From Candidatus Sodalis endolongispinus (GTDB taxonomy: Bacteria; Pseudomonadota; Gammaproteobacteria; Enterobacterales; Enterobacteriaceae), in assembly GCF_018777395.1 (NCBI RefSeq), contig NZ_JAFJYC010000001.1:1364001-1428000 (forward strand): a stretch of DNA of 64,000 bases, read 5' to 3'. Below the pieces are notes generated by a model, which made no database searches, was not told the origin of the DNA, and saw only the letters and a list, made by a program, of their open reading frames with translations. Position numbers and translations under genes: made by a program. Of this stretch, positions 17,880-27,133 are shown piece after piece. The first letter of the stretch is position 1. Every line of letters starts with the position of its first letter.

Positions 17880-19040
17880 ATGTATTTAGAACAAGATATA
17901 TATAATATAGATAGATTTAAAAGTCAAATTCAGAAATATGCTTTAAGTACAGATGATTTTAATGATGGCGTCTACCGAAACCCGAAGGAAAAGGCATTAT
18001 TAAAAAAATACATAGGATTTAATAATAGGTCTTTTATTAATGGCTTGGTTTTCGATGTAGATCATGAGAGAGGTGCTATAGCGTGGGATCTGGCTGATTT
18101 GCCCCGTCCTAATACCATAATACAGAACACGAGAAACGGTCATGCGCATTTGCTCTATGCTTTGAAAAATCCGGTATTAAAAACAGATTCTGCAAGAATG
18201 AAACCACTAAAACTAACATCCATTGTTCAATGTGGTTTTACAGAAAGATTGGACGCTGATAGAGCCTATGCTGATATTTTAATGAAAAACCCAGCAAACG
18301 AAGCGGAGTGGCGTACAACATGGACGGATACCAAGGCATATGATTTAGATTATTTGGCTGAGTTTGTTCCTGAGACCATAACCTCTATAAATAAAAGGAA
18401 AAATCCGACTTATGGTTTAGGACGTAATGTTAATTTATTTGAAGATTTGATGATAATAGCGTATAGAGATGTTTTAAAATATAAAGTGAATAAAGGATAT
18501 TATGATTTTTATAATGAGATGTTCTCAATGGTAGCCCTACTAAATAATCATAGCAACCCAGACAACCCTTTATCATATAATGAAGTAAAACAGATCTGCA
18601 CCAGTATATGCAAGTGGACATGGAAAAATTTCTCAAAAGAACAGTTTTCTATTATTCAATCAATACGTGGTAAGAAATCAAAAAAACAAGTGAGAAAAAA
18701 GATTAGCAAAAGCACTGGAGATTTTATTATGATAATCAATGGCAAAAAGATAAAAGCAAAAGATCTAGCGAGAGCTGCAGGAGTATCACGTTCAACCGTT
18801 ATTAAATACTACGGTATTACTCGTGAAAATTATGAAAGACAAGCAGATGAAAAACGCAGTCTTGCGTTTAATTTAAGATCATCAGGTTTGAAATGGAAAG
18901 AAGTAGCTGACAGTATGAATACAACCGAATATAGTGCGATTGCTTATTATAGAAGATATTTTTCATTTAGTATATTTTTCATATATAACCCTAAATGCTC
19001 GAAAACTTATTCTAAATACCATTCGCTATCAAGAGACTAA
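17880..19040 (+). CDS. ColE2-type plasmid replication initiator Rep
   Basis: 386 residues. Diagnostic segments are FDVDHERGAIAWDLADLPRP and NTRNGHAHLLYAL (residues ~58-102), the YGLGRNVNLFEDLMIIAYRD block (~180) and KWTWKNFSKEQFSIIQSIRG (~249). A helix-turn-helix follows (KAKDLARAAGVSRSTVIKYY, ~293). This is the architecture of ColE2/ColE3 Rep, which binds the origin and makes its primer. Codon use is A+T-rich, unlike the flanks. The last ~35 residues (YFSFSIFFIYNPKC on) look non-homologous, so a 3' frameshift near 18950 is possible. A plasmid initiator between two IS copies suggests an integrated plasmid. Confidence 0.8.
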   Translation: MYLEQDIYNIDRFKSQIQKYALSTDDFNDGVYRNPKEKALLKKYIGFNNRSFINGLVFDVDHERGAIAWDLADLPRPNTIIQNTRNGHAHLLYALKNPVLKTDSARMKPLKLTSIVQCGFTERLDADRAYADILMKNPANEAEWRTTWTDTKAYDLDYLAEFVPETITSINKRKNPTYGLGRNVNLFEDLMIIAYRDVLKYKVNKGYYDFYNEMFSMVALLNNHSNPDNPLSYNEVKQICTSICKWTWKNFSKEQFSIIQSIRGKKSKKQVRKKISKSTGDFIMIINGKKIKAKDLARAAGVSRSTVIKYYGITRENYERQADEKRSLAFNLRSSGLKWKEVADSMNTTEYSAIAYYRRYFSFSIFFIYNPKCSKTYSKYHSLSRD

Positions 19041-19106
19041 CTTACCACTCTTCTGCTTGTATCTTTCTCTTTATAAAAAGAGCGTAATGCTTCCTGCGTT
19101 TCGTGA

Positions 19107-19403
19107 TTACTTTTTTTTGTAAGTATTAAGTATGCTATAAAAAGGACCTTTATTATAGCATTCAAGCAACCAATCATTGTATAAATATTCTTTATGGCGT
19201 GAGTTCAACTCCTCACCGTCCGCAATGTTGAAGATTTTAGCTCTTGAGAAAGTAAAATCTGTGTTTACGCCATTTTTAGGACCCTTTATTGAACCCTTAA
19301 CCAAAAATAAAATAATAATTACTCTAAAGATCAGTATATTATAAAGTAAACCACAGGGACGCCAGCGTACCAGAGTCTCCAATGAAGTCCTAAGAGCCCG
19401 CAT
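19107..19403 (-). CDS. Possible small protein, junction ORF
   Basis: 98-codon frame. The C-terminal part (SRAKIFNIADGEELNSRHKE to the end) looks protein-like, but the first ~20 residues come from the GC-richer flank and overlap the terminator at 19395-19427. The frame therefore probably crosses the block's edge and is not one native gene. No family recognised. Confidence 0.2.
   Translation of the reverse strand: MRALRTSLETLVRWRPCGLLYNILIFRVIIILFLVKGSIKGPKNGVNTDFTFSRAKIFNIADGEELNSRHKEYLYNDWLLECYNKGPFYSILNTYKKK
19133..19160. repeat. Inverted repeat downstream of rep
   Basis: TGCTATAA-AAAGG facing CCTTT-ATTATAGCA, nearly perfect over 13 pairs. About 95 bases after the rep stop, where ColE2 replicons carry the origin. 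It could also be a transcription stop, but no T-run follows. Confidence 0.45.
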
Positions 19404-19427
19404 GGCACAATCCCTGCGGGCTTTTTT
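19395..19427 (+). terminator. Rho-independent terminator at the block edge
   Basis: AGCCCGCA stem, 13-base loop, TGCGGGCT, then TTTTT. It marks the return to GC-richer chromosomal DNA. No gene clearly ends into it from the left on the plus strand, so the gene it served may have been lost. 19428-19735 shows no supported gene. Confidence 0.7.
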
Positions 19428-19735
19428 GTCTCTGTCGTCTCCCGTAGCCTAGATCAGGAAGGCATCCTCCGCACCCGCCCCCTCCGAATACTGCCTATTT
19501 TCGCCCATAGGTAAGCCGGATGATTCACTCACCCCATCCACCGTTAACGATTAAAATCATTAAGCAATTTTTACTTTCACTACCCTAACACCCAAGCCAG
19601 ACCGCTCTCTCATGTACATTGCCGCCTCGCAGGCTTTTATTTCGCCGCCACGAGCTTTGCACACTATCGGGTGGCTAGCCGACAGGTTAATGTTCGACAA
19701 ACGCTTGGTTAAAGAGAGCGACCAGGCAATCCGTT

Positions 19736-20629
19736 TTATCTTGCGCCGCCATGGCCGTGTTTCAGTCTGGCGAGATCCACTGACGGCGGCCGGCCGAAGA
19801 GGCGTGAGTATTCCCTGCTGAACTGCGTATGGCTTTGATAGCCGACAGAAAGGGCAATTGTGGTGATATTTTCACGCCGGGAGACGAGCTTTTCCCGAGC
19901 TTCCATTAATCGAATACGTTTTTGGTACTGCACAGGGCTAAGCGCGGTGATGGCCCGAAAGTGACGATGAAACGCCGACACGCTCAGCGCGGCCATCTTG
20001 GCAAGCTCGTCAACCCGAACCGCTTGCATATAGTTTTGTTTTATCCAATTGATCACCGTATAAATACGGGACAAATGCGTGTCAGGGGTGGCAATATCCC
20101 GGAGCAACGCGCCAAGCGGGCCCTGAAGCACGCGAAACAGAATTTCTCGTTCGTACAGCGTCGCCAGCGCGGCGATGTCGTCCGGCTTACTCATCAGACG
20201 TAGCAACCTTATACAGGCATCCAATAATTCCGCTGTCACCGGCGCGACCGCAAAACCTGTGCCGTGCAGCGGCGCACTGCTAGAATCAGGCATATTGGCC
20301 AGCAGGTCCGCGATAATCTCCGGTTCAGGCGTCAGGATGACGGCGAGATACGGCGCACCGGTCTTGTCATCCGCCTGCACTTTACCGACCGCCGGTAAAG
20401 CCACCGACATGACAAAATAGGTGGCAGGATCGTATCGGTAGGTTCTGTTCCCCACCGTCATGCTTTTTGATCCGGCCAGGATGAGGTTAATCATCGGTTC
20501 ATAAACCGCAGTCAGGCGGTGTTCGGGAATGTCTCCCTGCACCATCGCCACGCGCGGTAGTCCGGTTTCGGTGCGCTGATTGCCTGCGCCGGAGGCCAGC
20601 TGGCGGAGTTCATACCATTGTTTTTTCAT
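19736..20629 (-). CDS. AraC-family transcriptional regulator
   Basis: 297 residues with an N-terminal AraC-type ligand domain (TGLPRVAMVQGDIPEHRL, residues ~22-39; EPMINLILAGSK). The C-terminus carries two helix-turn-helix motifs (VDELAKMAALSVSAFHRHF ~210, and TTIALSVGYQSHTQFSREYS ~262). The AraC_N subgroup often controls neighbouring oxidoreductase or VOC genes. The VOC gene 220 bases away, divergently transcribed, is the natural candidate target. Frame intact. Confidence 0.85.
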   Translation of the reverse strand: MKKQWYELRQLASGAGNQRTETGLPRVAMVQGDIPEHRLTAVYEPMINLILAGSKSMTVGNRTYRYDPATYFVMSVALPAVGKVQADDKTGAPYLAVILTPEPEIIADLLANMPDSSSAPLHGTGFAVAPVTAELLDACIRLLRLMSKPDDIAALATLYEREILFRVLQGPLGALLRDIATPDTHLSRIYTVINWIKQNYMQAVRVDELAKMAALSVSAFHRHFRAITALSPVQYQKRIRLMEAREKLVSRRENITTIALSVGYQSHTQFSREYSRLFGRPPSVDLARLKHGHGGAR

Positions 20630-20849
20630 GGACGATAAATAACATGCCCGTACGCCGGCAACAAGAGAAAAGCAGGATTAGGCAACCTTTAAACAGCATT
20701 GCACCAGCCACTTCCACAGGATTGGCGTAATCTTGGCTGTGTCAGATTTATCATCTGTTATTGCTTTATTGCTCAGCGCCGATGGCGGGGAAATTTATGC
20801 CCGGAGAGCAGAGGTCTCGGGCGGTTATTATCGGATACAGGAGTGCAGC

Positions 20850-21251
20850 ATGCTGGATCATGTCTTTATTACCGTAAGCGATATGGAACGCGCACTCGCC
20901 TTTTATACCAGGGTGCTGCCCTTACTGGGCCTCGACCGTCGCCACGACTATGACGGTAAAGACGGCCCCGCAGGCCATCCCGACCTGAAAGGGTTTGGCG
21001 CTAACGGTAGGATAGTCTTCTGGCTTAGGCAAGGAACAGTGGCAACGGATTCGGTCCATATTGGCTTCGCGGCCAAATCGCAGGAGAGGGTTAACCAGGC
21101 GCATGCCGAAGCGCTATTGGCCGGCGCCAGTGAAATACATCCCCCGAGCCCGCAACTGCACTATGACCCACGCTATTACGCGGCTCAAGTCAGAGATCCT
21201 GATGGCTATAGCCTGGAATTTGTGTTTAAAAGCTGGCAACAGACAAAATAA
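20850..21251 (+). CDS. VOC-family (glyoxalase-like) protein
   Basis: 133 residues from ATG 20850 (a frame starting at 20733 has a non-homologous extension; CAGGAG lies 8 bases before 20850). The fold signature is MLDHVFITVSDMERALAFY at the start and RDPDGYSLEFVFK at the end, two halves of the beta-alpha-beta-beta-beta metal-binding module. The substrate is unknown. Intact, next to a divergent AraC regulator. Confidence 0.82.
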   Translation: MLDHVFITVSDMERALAFYTRVLPLLGLDRRHDYDGKDGPAGHPDLKGFGANGRIVFWLRQGTVATDSVHIGFAAKSQERVNQAHAEALLAGASEIHPPSPQLHYDPRYYAAQVRDPDGYSLEFVFKSWQQTK

Positions 21252-21505
21252 ACACGCAACACCAGCTGAAGGATGAGGCCAGTCAATGACCTTATGGCAA
21301 TCAGGGTAACAGATGCCGCGCTGAGGCGGCCATTATCTGACAGCCGCTTACCGCTCCGCGGTTTCGCCAAGTCATTATCCTCGTTTAATGCCATGACGAT
21401 GCTGACGCTGTCAACTGAATAGTTACGCATTAAATAAGCGATTCTATATTGTTTGAATCATCTCGATTGATTTAGCCTGCCACTCCATTTCAGGAGAGAA
21501 TCGAC

Positions 21506-21775
21506 ATGTGTACTCGAAACTACAGCTATCCGATATCCCCTTATCAACGAGCACAGCTGCTGAGATCGGCAGCCGAAGCTATCGAACGAGACAGAAACGT
21601 CAGCACCAGATCACTTTGGAAAATTCTGCGGGCAGTCGATAAAACATTTATTAAATTCAATGATGGTTCGTCGGCGACCGTTATTACCCACAAGAGGTCG
21701 ATAATCTATAAAAATGCCAATGGCAACATTATCCTCATAGAAACCTATAACCAGCCGGGTGATTTAGCCCCCTGA
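21506..21775 (+). CDS. Hypothetical small protein, 3' end replaced by IS copy B
   Basis: 89-codon frame with a good AGGAGA upstream. It starts MCTRNYSYPISPYQRAQLLR and contains AAEAIERDRN and KFNDGSSATVITHKRS. The last codons (from 21760) belong to the IS tip, so the native C-terminus was cut by the insertion. I do not recognise the family. Confidence 0.5.
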   Translation: MCTRNYSYPISPYQRAQLLRSAAEAIERDRNVSTRSLWKILRAVDKTFIKFNDGSSATVITHKRSIIYKNANGNIILIETYNQPGDLAP

Positions 21776-21823
21776 AGCACCAGACAGTAGCTGTATCTCC
21801 AGATAAGAGATAGGCTTGAATAT

Positions 21824-22209
21824 ATGTCTAACACTAACGCCAATTTTGATATGACCGGGATCCTGTTAGGTCAAGAAGTCCGTAAACGTAAAACTCCTCA
21901 GGAAAAAATGGCCATTATTCAGCAGAGGATGGAGCCCGGCATGAATGTCTCCCATCTCGCACGACTGCACGGTATCCAGCCCAGCCTGCTGTTTAAGTGG
22001 AAAAAGCAATATCAGGAAGGCAGCCTCACTGCCGGGGGGACGTTGTTCCTGCCTCTGAGCTTGCAGCTGCATTGAAGCAGGTCCGGGAGCTCCAGCGCCT
22101 TCTGGGTAAGAAGACGATGGAGGTTGAGATCCTAAAAGAAGCCGTGGAGTACGGCCAGTCACGAAAATGGATAGCGCACGCGCCCTTGTTGCCAAAGGCC
22201 GGGGAATAG
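21824..22209 (+). pseudogene. IS2-like OrfA, one-base deletion
   Basis: Same as OrfA of copy A up to EGSLTAG. One base is then lost in GCCGGGGGGACG (copy A has GCCGGGGAGGACG). The frame stops after LSLQLH, and the coiled-coil part lies in the next frame down to 22209. Confidence 0.85.
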
Positions 22210-23048
22210 CACAGGTCAGCCGCGCCATGAGCGTGTCGCGTGCGCCGCTGTCACTGCGGATTAAGCGTTCTGCCGACTGGCAGGACAGGCGCTGTAACCG
22301 GCGTAATGACGAAGCAGACGCTGAAATACTGTCGGACATCCTCGACATCATCAGCGATATGCCCAGCTACGGCTATCGGCGGGTGTGGGGCATCCTGCGT
22401 AAACAACGTCGCGCAGAGGGACTGACGCCGGTAAATGCGAAACGACTTTACAGGATCATGTGTGAGCATAACCTGCTGTTATTACATTGAAAACCAGAGC
22501 GGCCGAGGCGTGAGCATAAGGGCAGGATCGCGGTGGCAGAAAGCGATATGCGCTGGTGTTCAGATGGCTTCGAGTTCGGCTGCGACAACGGTGAAAAACT
22601 GCGGGTCACGTTCGCACTGGACTGCTGCGACAGAGAGGCCATAGACTGGGCTGCGAGCACTGGAGGCTACGACAGTTCGACCGTGCAGGATGTGATGCTG
22701 AGGTCGGTAGAAAAGCGCTTCGGCGACAGGTTACCCGATACAGCGGTGCAGTGGTTGACGGACAACGGTTCAGCGTATACCGCGCATGAAACGCAGAGGT
22801 TCGCCAGAGAACTGGATCTGGAGCCCTGCACAACAGCGGTGAGCAGCCCGCAGAGCAATGGCATGGCCGAACGGTTCGTGAAGACGATGAAGGAAGACTA
22901 TATCGAGTTCATGCCAAAACCGGATGCGAGAACAGCCCTGCGAAACCTTGCAGCAGCGTTCACGCATTACAATGAAAACCATCCGCACAGCGCGCTGGGA
23001 TATCACTCTCCGAGAGAATACCGGCGGCAGCGGGCTTCGTTAACTTAA
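22167..23048 (+). pseudogene. IS2-like OrfB transposase, one TGA
   Basis: A complete DDE transposase frame apart from TGA 22488-22490 after LLLLH, where CGA (Arg) before KPERP is expected. Catalytic core: [17 protein letters not shown] (first Asp), [11 protein letters not shown] (second Asp), [19 protein letters not shown] (Glu), then the [13 protein letters not shown] end. The same TGA is in copy A, so it predates the duplication. Confidence 0.88.
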
Positions 23049-23099
23049 GATACAAAAGCTGTACGGAGATGGCGGGGCAAGATCAACTTCTCTTCTTCT

Positions 23100-23310
23100 G
23101 ATGATAAATAAACAACATGCCTCCAGGATCACCGTTATCACCAACCAGCGCGCCGGCGTGAAGTGATTTGTCGCTTGCGGCGTCTTCCACCGTCAGGCCC
23201 AGCGCTCGGGCAATGCGCTATTCGATCGCTATGGCGGTCGCGTCGCGATCAAGCGTCATTTCACCGTTGAACAGCCTGGGCGTTGCATCGCATCCCGTCT
23301 TCGTCGCCGC
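23100..23310 (-). pseudogene. Hydantoinase/oxoprolinase (HyuA-like) remnant
   Basis: The minus-strand frame reads PRLFNGEMTLDRDATAIAIE, stop, then RIARALGLTVEDAAS. This resembles the HyuA segment FxGGRMxLDRxAA...I..IA..LG.SVEEAA. Only ~70 codons remain, interrupted by one stop and cut off at the IS copy B side. Weak but specific pattern; the rest of the gene may have been lost with the insertion. Confidence 0.35.
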
Positions 23311-24210
23311 TTAACGCGCGACCGCCGCCACCTCACCCAGCGCTTCCCCCAGAAAATCGATAAACACGCGGCTTTTCAGCGGCATAAAAGGCCCGGCGGG
23401 CCAAAGCGCCCACAGCGGATCGCAACGTTCGGCAAAACGTTCCAGCAGGCACACCAATGATCCCCGCCGAAGATCCTCCTGCACGTAATAATCGGGCAAC
23501 CAGGCGAGTCCCAGGCCCTTTCTGGCGAAATCTTGCCGCGCATGCATGTTGTTGCACACCATGGTAAGCGGTAACGCGGCGAACTGGGCGGGCGAAAGCG
23601 TTTTTAGCTGCCACAATTCCAGCTTACCTCTGTGGGGAAAGCGGTAGTGGACGCAGGCATGGCTTGCCAAGTCCGACGGCGCCTCGGGCGTTCCCGCCCG
23701 ATCGAGATAAGCCGGTGACGCCACCACGCTGGAGCTGAAGGTGGTGATTTTGCGTGCCACCAGGCGCTAATCGGCGGCGTGGCCGCTGCGGATTGCGACG
23801 TCAAAGCCTTCTTCTATGACGTCAACCAACCGATCGCTAAAGTCCAGATCGAGCACAATAGTCGGATAACGGGCGGCGAAAGAGGCCATCAGGGGGAACA
23901 CCAGGCTTTCCTGAGCCAGACTGACGCGCAGCGTGCCGGAGGGGGAATGGTTGGCCTGTAACAACTCATTTCTGGCTTCCTCGACGGCGTTGAGGATCCC
24001 GACGCAGCGCTCATAAAAGCGCATCCCTTCCGCGGTGAGGGCCATGCTGCGGGTATTGCGGTTTATCAGCCGGGTGGCAAGGTGCTGCTCCAGACGGGTG
24101 ATGGCTTTGCTCACCGCCGACGGCGATAGCCCGCTGGCCCTGGCTGCCGCCACGAGACTGCCTGATTTGACGACCTGAACAAAAATATCGAGATTATCCC
24201 ACTGCGCCAT
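23311..24210 (-). pseudogene. LysR-family regulator, one nonsense codon
   Basis: 300-codon frame. The N-terminal helix-turn-helix (GSLVAAARASGLSPSAVSKA, residues ~17-36) and the effector domain are both present. A TAG at 23769-23767 after GHAAD interrupts it, and the frame resumes in register as RLVARKITTF. TCG to TAG is a simple explanation. Divergent from the MFS gene with a 120-base shared upstream region, so it probably regulated that transporter. Confidence 0.85.
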
Positions 24211-24330
24211 GCCGTCTCCGCATTAGTGATGACTTTTCACGAAAGTCGTGAATACAAGCCTGTTTTTCAATAATCCGCTTCAGGATACTGTGGATACCCT
24301 AATGCTTGCAAAAAGAGACGTAAAAATCGC

Positions 24331-25464
24331 ATGGTGAAGGCGCTGTTGATATTAATGTTGGGGGCATTTGTTTCTCAGACGACGGAATATTTGCCCATCG
24401 GTCTCCTTACCGTGATCGCTAAGGACTTGCAGGTGACACAAGGACAGGTTGGCTTTCTGGTGACGGGATATGCCTGGATTATCACCCTCACGGTCCTACC
24501 GGTGACCCTTTTGACCCGCCGGGTTGATAGGCGCGTGCTGTTTTTATGGTTGCTGGAGATCATCGCCGTGTGTAATGGCTTGGCTATCATCACCCACCAC
24601 TATTGGCTGCTGATGATAGTGCGCATTGCGGCGGCGCTGGGACATGGCGTGTTCTGGTCAAGTATCGCCGCCTATGCCATTAAAATTGCGCCCGCCATGC
24701 CCTCCAGCCGCGTGACGGCAATCGTGTTTGCCGGTATCTCTCTCGCGATCGTCGCCGGCGTGCCGCTATCCTCGGCGCTCGGTCAGGCTTTCGGCTGGCA
24801 GCGGGGGTTCGCGCTATTCGGGCTGATGATTTTCGCTGCCGGCTATCTCTGGTTACCGTCGCTGCAAGACGATATCCCCAAAGCTAAAACCCGAACAAAA
24901 GCACCCTCGGCACCGCTGTTGAGCGCGATTGGCGTTACGCTGCTGATGGTGACCGGCCACTTCACCTGTTACACCTACATCACCGCGCTACTGCATTCGC
25001 CACTCAACATCGCCGGGGCCGCGATCCCGCTGCATTTGTTGCTCTTCGGCGTGGCGGGCGCCCTCGGCACGCTGCTCGCCGGCACACTTTCCCTGCGTCC
25101 GGCGATAATGACTGCGCTCGCCGGGGCCGGCGTGCTCGTCAGTTTGTTGCTGATGTTGACGGCCCGGCCGTGGGCAGGTTATTCCTGGCTTGTCATGGCC
25201 CTCTGGGGAGGTGCCATTGCCGTTTCGATTATCGCGCTGCAAAGCTGGGTCATTACTCTTGCGCCCGATAAGGCCGAATTTGCCTCGGCGCTGTATGTCA
25301 TGGCGTTCAATGTTGGTATCGGCGGCGGCGCGATGGCGGGCGGGTTACTGCTTGAACGCCTCGGTAGCCCCGGTTTGCTGTCTACCGGCATGATTATCGC
25401 CATCGCCGGTCTGATGATATGGGCATGGGCGCAACATCAGGCGCGCGCCGCGTGCGTTAAATAA
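24331..25464 (+). CDS. MFS transporter, DHA1/AraJ-SotB-like
   Basis: 377 residues, about 12 membrane helices. The N-terminus has SQTTEYLPIGLLTVIAKDL and the A-loop RRVDRRVLF between helices 2 and 3. The segment ALGHGVFWSSIAAYA resembles drug or sugar efflux proteins of the AraJ/YdhP type. It probably exports small molecules; the substrate is unknown. The start ATG at 24331 gives a slightly short N-terminus. Intact while its likely LysR regulator is broken. Confidence 0.8.
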   Translation: MVKALLILMLGAFVSQTTEYLPIGLLTVIAKDLQVTQGQVGFLVTGYAWIITLTVLPVTLLTRRVDRRVLFLWLLEIIAVCNGLAIITHHYWLLMIVRIAAALGHGVFWSSIAAYAIKIAPAMPSSRVTAIVFAGISLAIVAGVPLSSALGQAFGWQRGFALFGLMIFAAGYLWLPSLQDDIPKAKTRTKAPSAPLLSAIGVTLLMVTGHFTCYTYITALLHSPLNIAGAAIPLHLLLFGVAGALGTLLAGTLSLRPAIMTALAGAGVLVSLLLMLTARPWAGYSWLVMALWGGAIAVSIIALQSWVITLAPDKAEFASALYVMAFNVGIGGGAMAGGLLLERLGSPGLLSTGMIIAIAGLMIWAWAQHQARAACVK

Positions 25465-25491
25465 GGTTTATACGACCCATGGGGAGGAAAA

Positions 25492-26100
25492 ATGACGACG
25501 TTTCCGGGCTCATCCGAAGCTGCCAGTACGGCCTTAACGGCCATGGCACAGCAAATACAGGCGATTGCGCAAACCGGCCTGACCTATACCGCTGACGCAT
25601 ACGATATTGAACGCTATGAACAGCTTCGCGATATCGCCGGCGCACTGTTTGCGCAGCTCTCACCCACCGACGCCCGGACGTTTATCAGCGCGTTTCAACA
25701 GCAGGAGGGCTATGCCACGCCGAAGGTCGACAACCGCGCGCTGATTTTGCGCGCGGGCAAAATCTTGCTGGTCAAGGAGGCGGACGATTCAGCCTGGAGT
25801 CTGCCCGGCGGCTGGGCCGATGTTGGCGACCGTCCATCCATGGCGGTTTGCCGCGAAGTCAGGGAAGAGACCGGGCTACAGGTAGAGGCGACCCGCCTGC
25901 TCGGATTATAGGATCGTAACCTGCATGGCCACCCCCCGTATCCCTGGCACGTGTATAAACTGATTTTCCATTGCCGCGAAACCGGCGGCGCGTTGCGCTT
26001 AAGCCCTGAATCGCTGGATATCGGTTTCTTCGATCCCAACAGGTTGCCACCGCTGTCCCTCACCCGCATTGTCCCCGAAGAGACTCATACCAGTCTGTAG
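25492..26100 (+). pseudogene. Nudix hydrolase with N-terminal helical domain, one nonsense codon
   Basis: 203-codon frame. An N-terminal Nudix-accessory helical domain (residues 1-75) is followed by the Nudix box GGWADVGDRPSMAVCREVRE-ETG, complete. A TAG at 25909-25911 after RLLGL stops it. The frame continues DRNLHGHPPYPWHVYKL and ends at 26100. The family hydrolyses nucleoside diphosphate derivatives such as ADP-ribose. The catalytic box is before the stop, but the C-terminal beta strands are lost. 27 bases after the MFS gene, possibly co-transcribed. Confidence 0.8.
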
Positions 26101-26231
26101 ATCATCAACAATGCAGCGGACGCCTGGTTTGATTGACGGTGACAGGCCAACCCTCTCTGGCGTAACGGTCTTCCCCCTTGCGCATCGATCTGTCCGATGG
26201 TCTTATCGCCGCCAGCGGACGGATTGCCGCC

Positions 26232-26299
26232 GGCGGCAATAGGTTAACGGCGGCAATAGGTAAACGGCGGCAACAGGTTAACGGCGGCAACAGGTAAAC
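26232..26299 (+). repeat. 17-bp tandem repeat x4
   Basis: Units of GGCGGCAAyAGGTwAAC at 26232, 26249, 26266 and 26283. Units 1-2 have AAT and 3-4 have AAC, and GTTAAC alternates with GTAAAC. This implies duplication of a two-unit block. The surrounding gap (26101-26587) holds no gene. Confidence 0.85.
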
Positions 26300-26587
26300 C
26301 GGCGCCGCAGGGCCCGAACAGGACCGCGGCGCCGAATGTAGCGCCGCCCGCCAATCATGGCGGTCGCCATGGTGGTGCCGCGCAAGCTTTTACGCGCGAT
26401 GAAGATCAATTCTGAGCCAGTCGTTGATATTACTTATTGGCGCAATATCAACGCTGCACACCGAATGAACCGACACTTAACGGTGATTTAAAAATAACAA
26501 GAAACGACCCTAAGCCATTATCAGAATCAACATTTCATCCAGAAACCGCTAAAATATTTCCTCTCAGTCGCAGAGTATGCCATTACA

Positions 26588-27133
26588 ATGAACAGCCATG
26601 AAAAACACCAATCTATTATCTATTACGGCAGAGTAGTGTCAAAAATTTCACTGCTGATAATTTTATTAATGATTATTATTAACATCTTGAGCTGGTATAT
26701 TCCCGAGATCATGCTCCAAACCTATAGACTCGGTCTTTTTGTCACACAAAGAGTCATTACCAATCCGGCAATAATACTCACGGATTTCTGGCAAATGTCG
26801 CTAGGCATGCTTGTCACAACCCTGCCATTGCTGTCGCTGGGCTTCGGGATGTTTGCCCTAGACCGGTTATTCGCTATTTACCGTCAGGGGCATTACTTTT
26901 CCCTCATCGCCGCCCGGCAGCTCAATCTTGCGGCCGCCGGTTTTCTTTTTTGGGCGGTAGCGGATATGGTGTGCGAACCCTTTTTAACCTATCTCTTAAC
27001 GCTACCGCTGCCCAAGGCCAAACGCATTATCTCCCACGGTTTTTCTGCCGGGCATGGTGTAGCGTTGCTTCTCTCGTCCGCGCTGGCGATTGCCGCCCGC
27101 ATTTTGCGGTACGCCTGTTGCAATAATAGCTAA
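26588..27133 (+). CDS. DUF2975-like membrane protein
   Basis: 181 residues with four hydrophobic segments. FALDRLFAIYRQGHYFSLIAARQL (first 20 residues from FALDRL) matches the 'short linker Arg-Gly-x-x-Phe' feature of DUF2975 proteins, usually paired with a small XRE regulator. No such regulator follows, and the usual EExxLTV-type C-terminal end is replaced by ILRYACCNNS, so the 3' end may be lost. Family call moderate. Confidence 0.5.
   Translation: MNSHEKHQSIIYYGRVVSKISLLIILLMIIINILSWYIPEIMLQTYRLGLFVTQRVITNPAIILTDFWQMSLGMLVTTLPLLSLGFGMFALDRLFAIYRQGHYFSLIAARQLNLAAAGFLFWAVADMVCEPFLTYLLTLPLPKAKRIISHGFSAGHGVALLLSSALAIAARILRYACCNNS

Larger units (their letters stand above)
21760..23085 (+). mobile_element. 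IS2-like insertion sequence (IS3 family), copy B
   Basis: 1326 bp, rightward. Tips TGATTTAGCCCCCTGAAG at the left and, read inward, TGATCTTGCCCCGCC at the right. Full length apart from one missing base in orfA (near 22034-22040), so an undamaged element would be 1327 bp, close to IS2 (1331). Opposite in orientation to copy A. No 5-bp target duplication is visible (CCGGG left, ACTTC right). Confidence 0.9.

Noticed and set aside
19204-19224. GTGAGTTCAACTCCTCAC as a tRNA T-arm.
   Set aside because: The loop is 8 rather than 7 bases and no acceptor or anticodon stem can be drawn around it.
19355-19364. AGGGACGCCA resembles the 3' end of tRNA-Glu and could be an attachment site for the A+T-rich block.
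   Set aside because: Only ten bases match, the T-arm is absent, and no matching tRNA or second copy is seen at the other edge.
14344-23085. The two IS copies plus intervening DNA as a composite transposon.
   Set aside because: No target duplication flanks the pair, both transposases are defective, and the middle contains ordinary chromosomal genes (AraC, VOC).
26232-26299. Repeat arrays (17, 27, 31, 34 and 39 bp) as CRISPR.
   Set aside because: Units are directly adjacent without spacers, and no cas genes are present.
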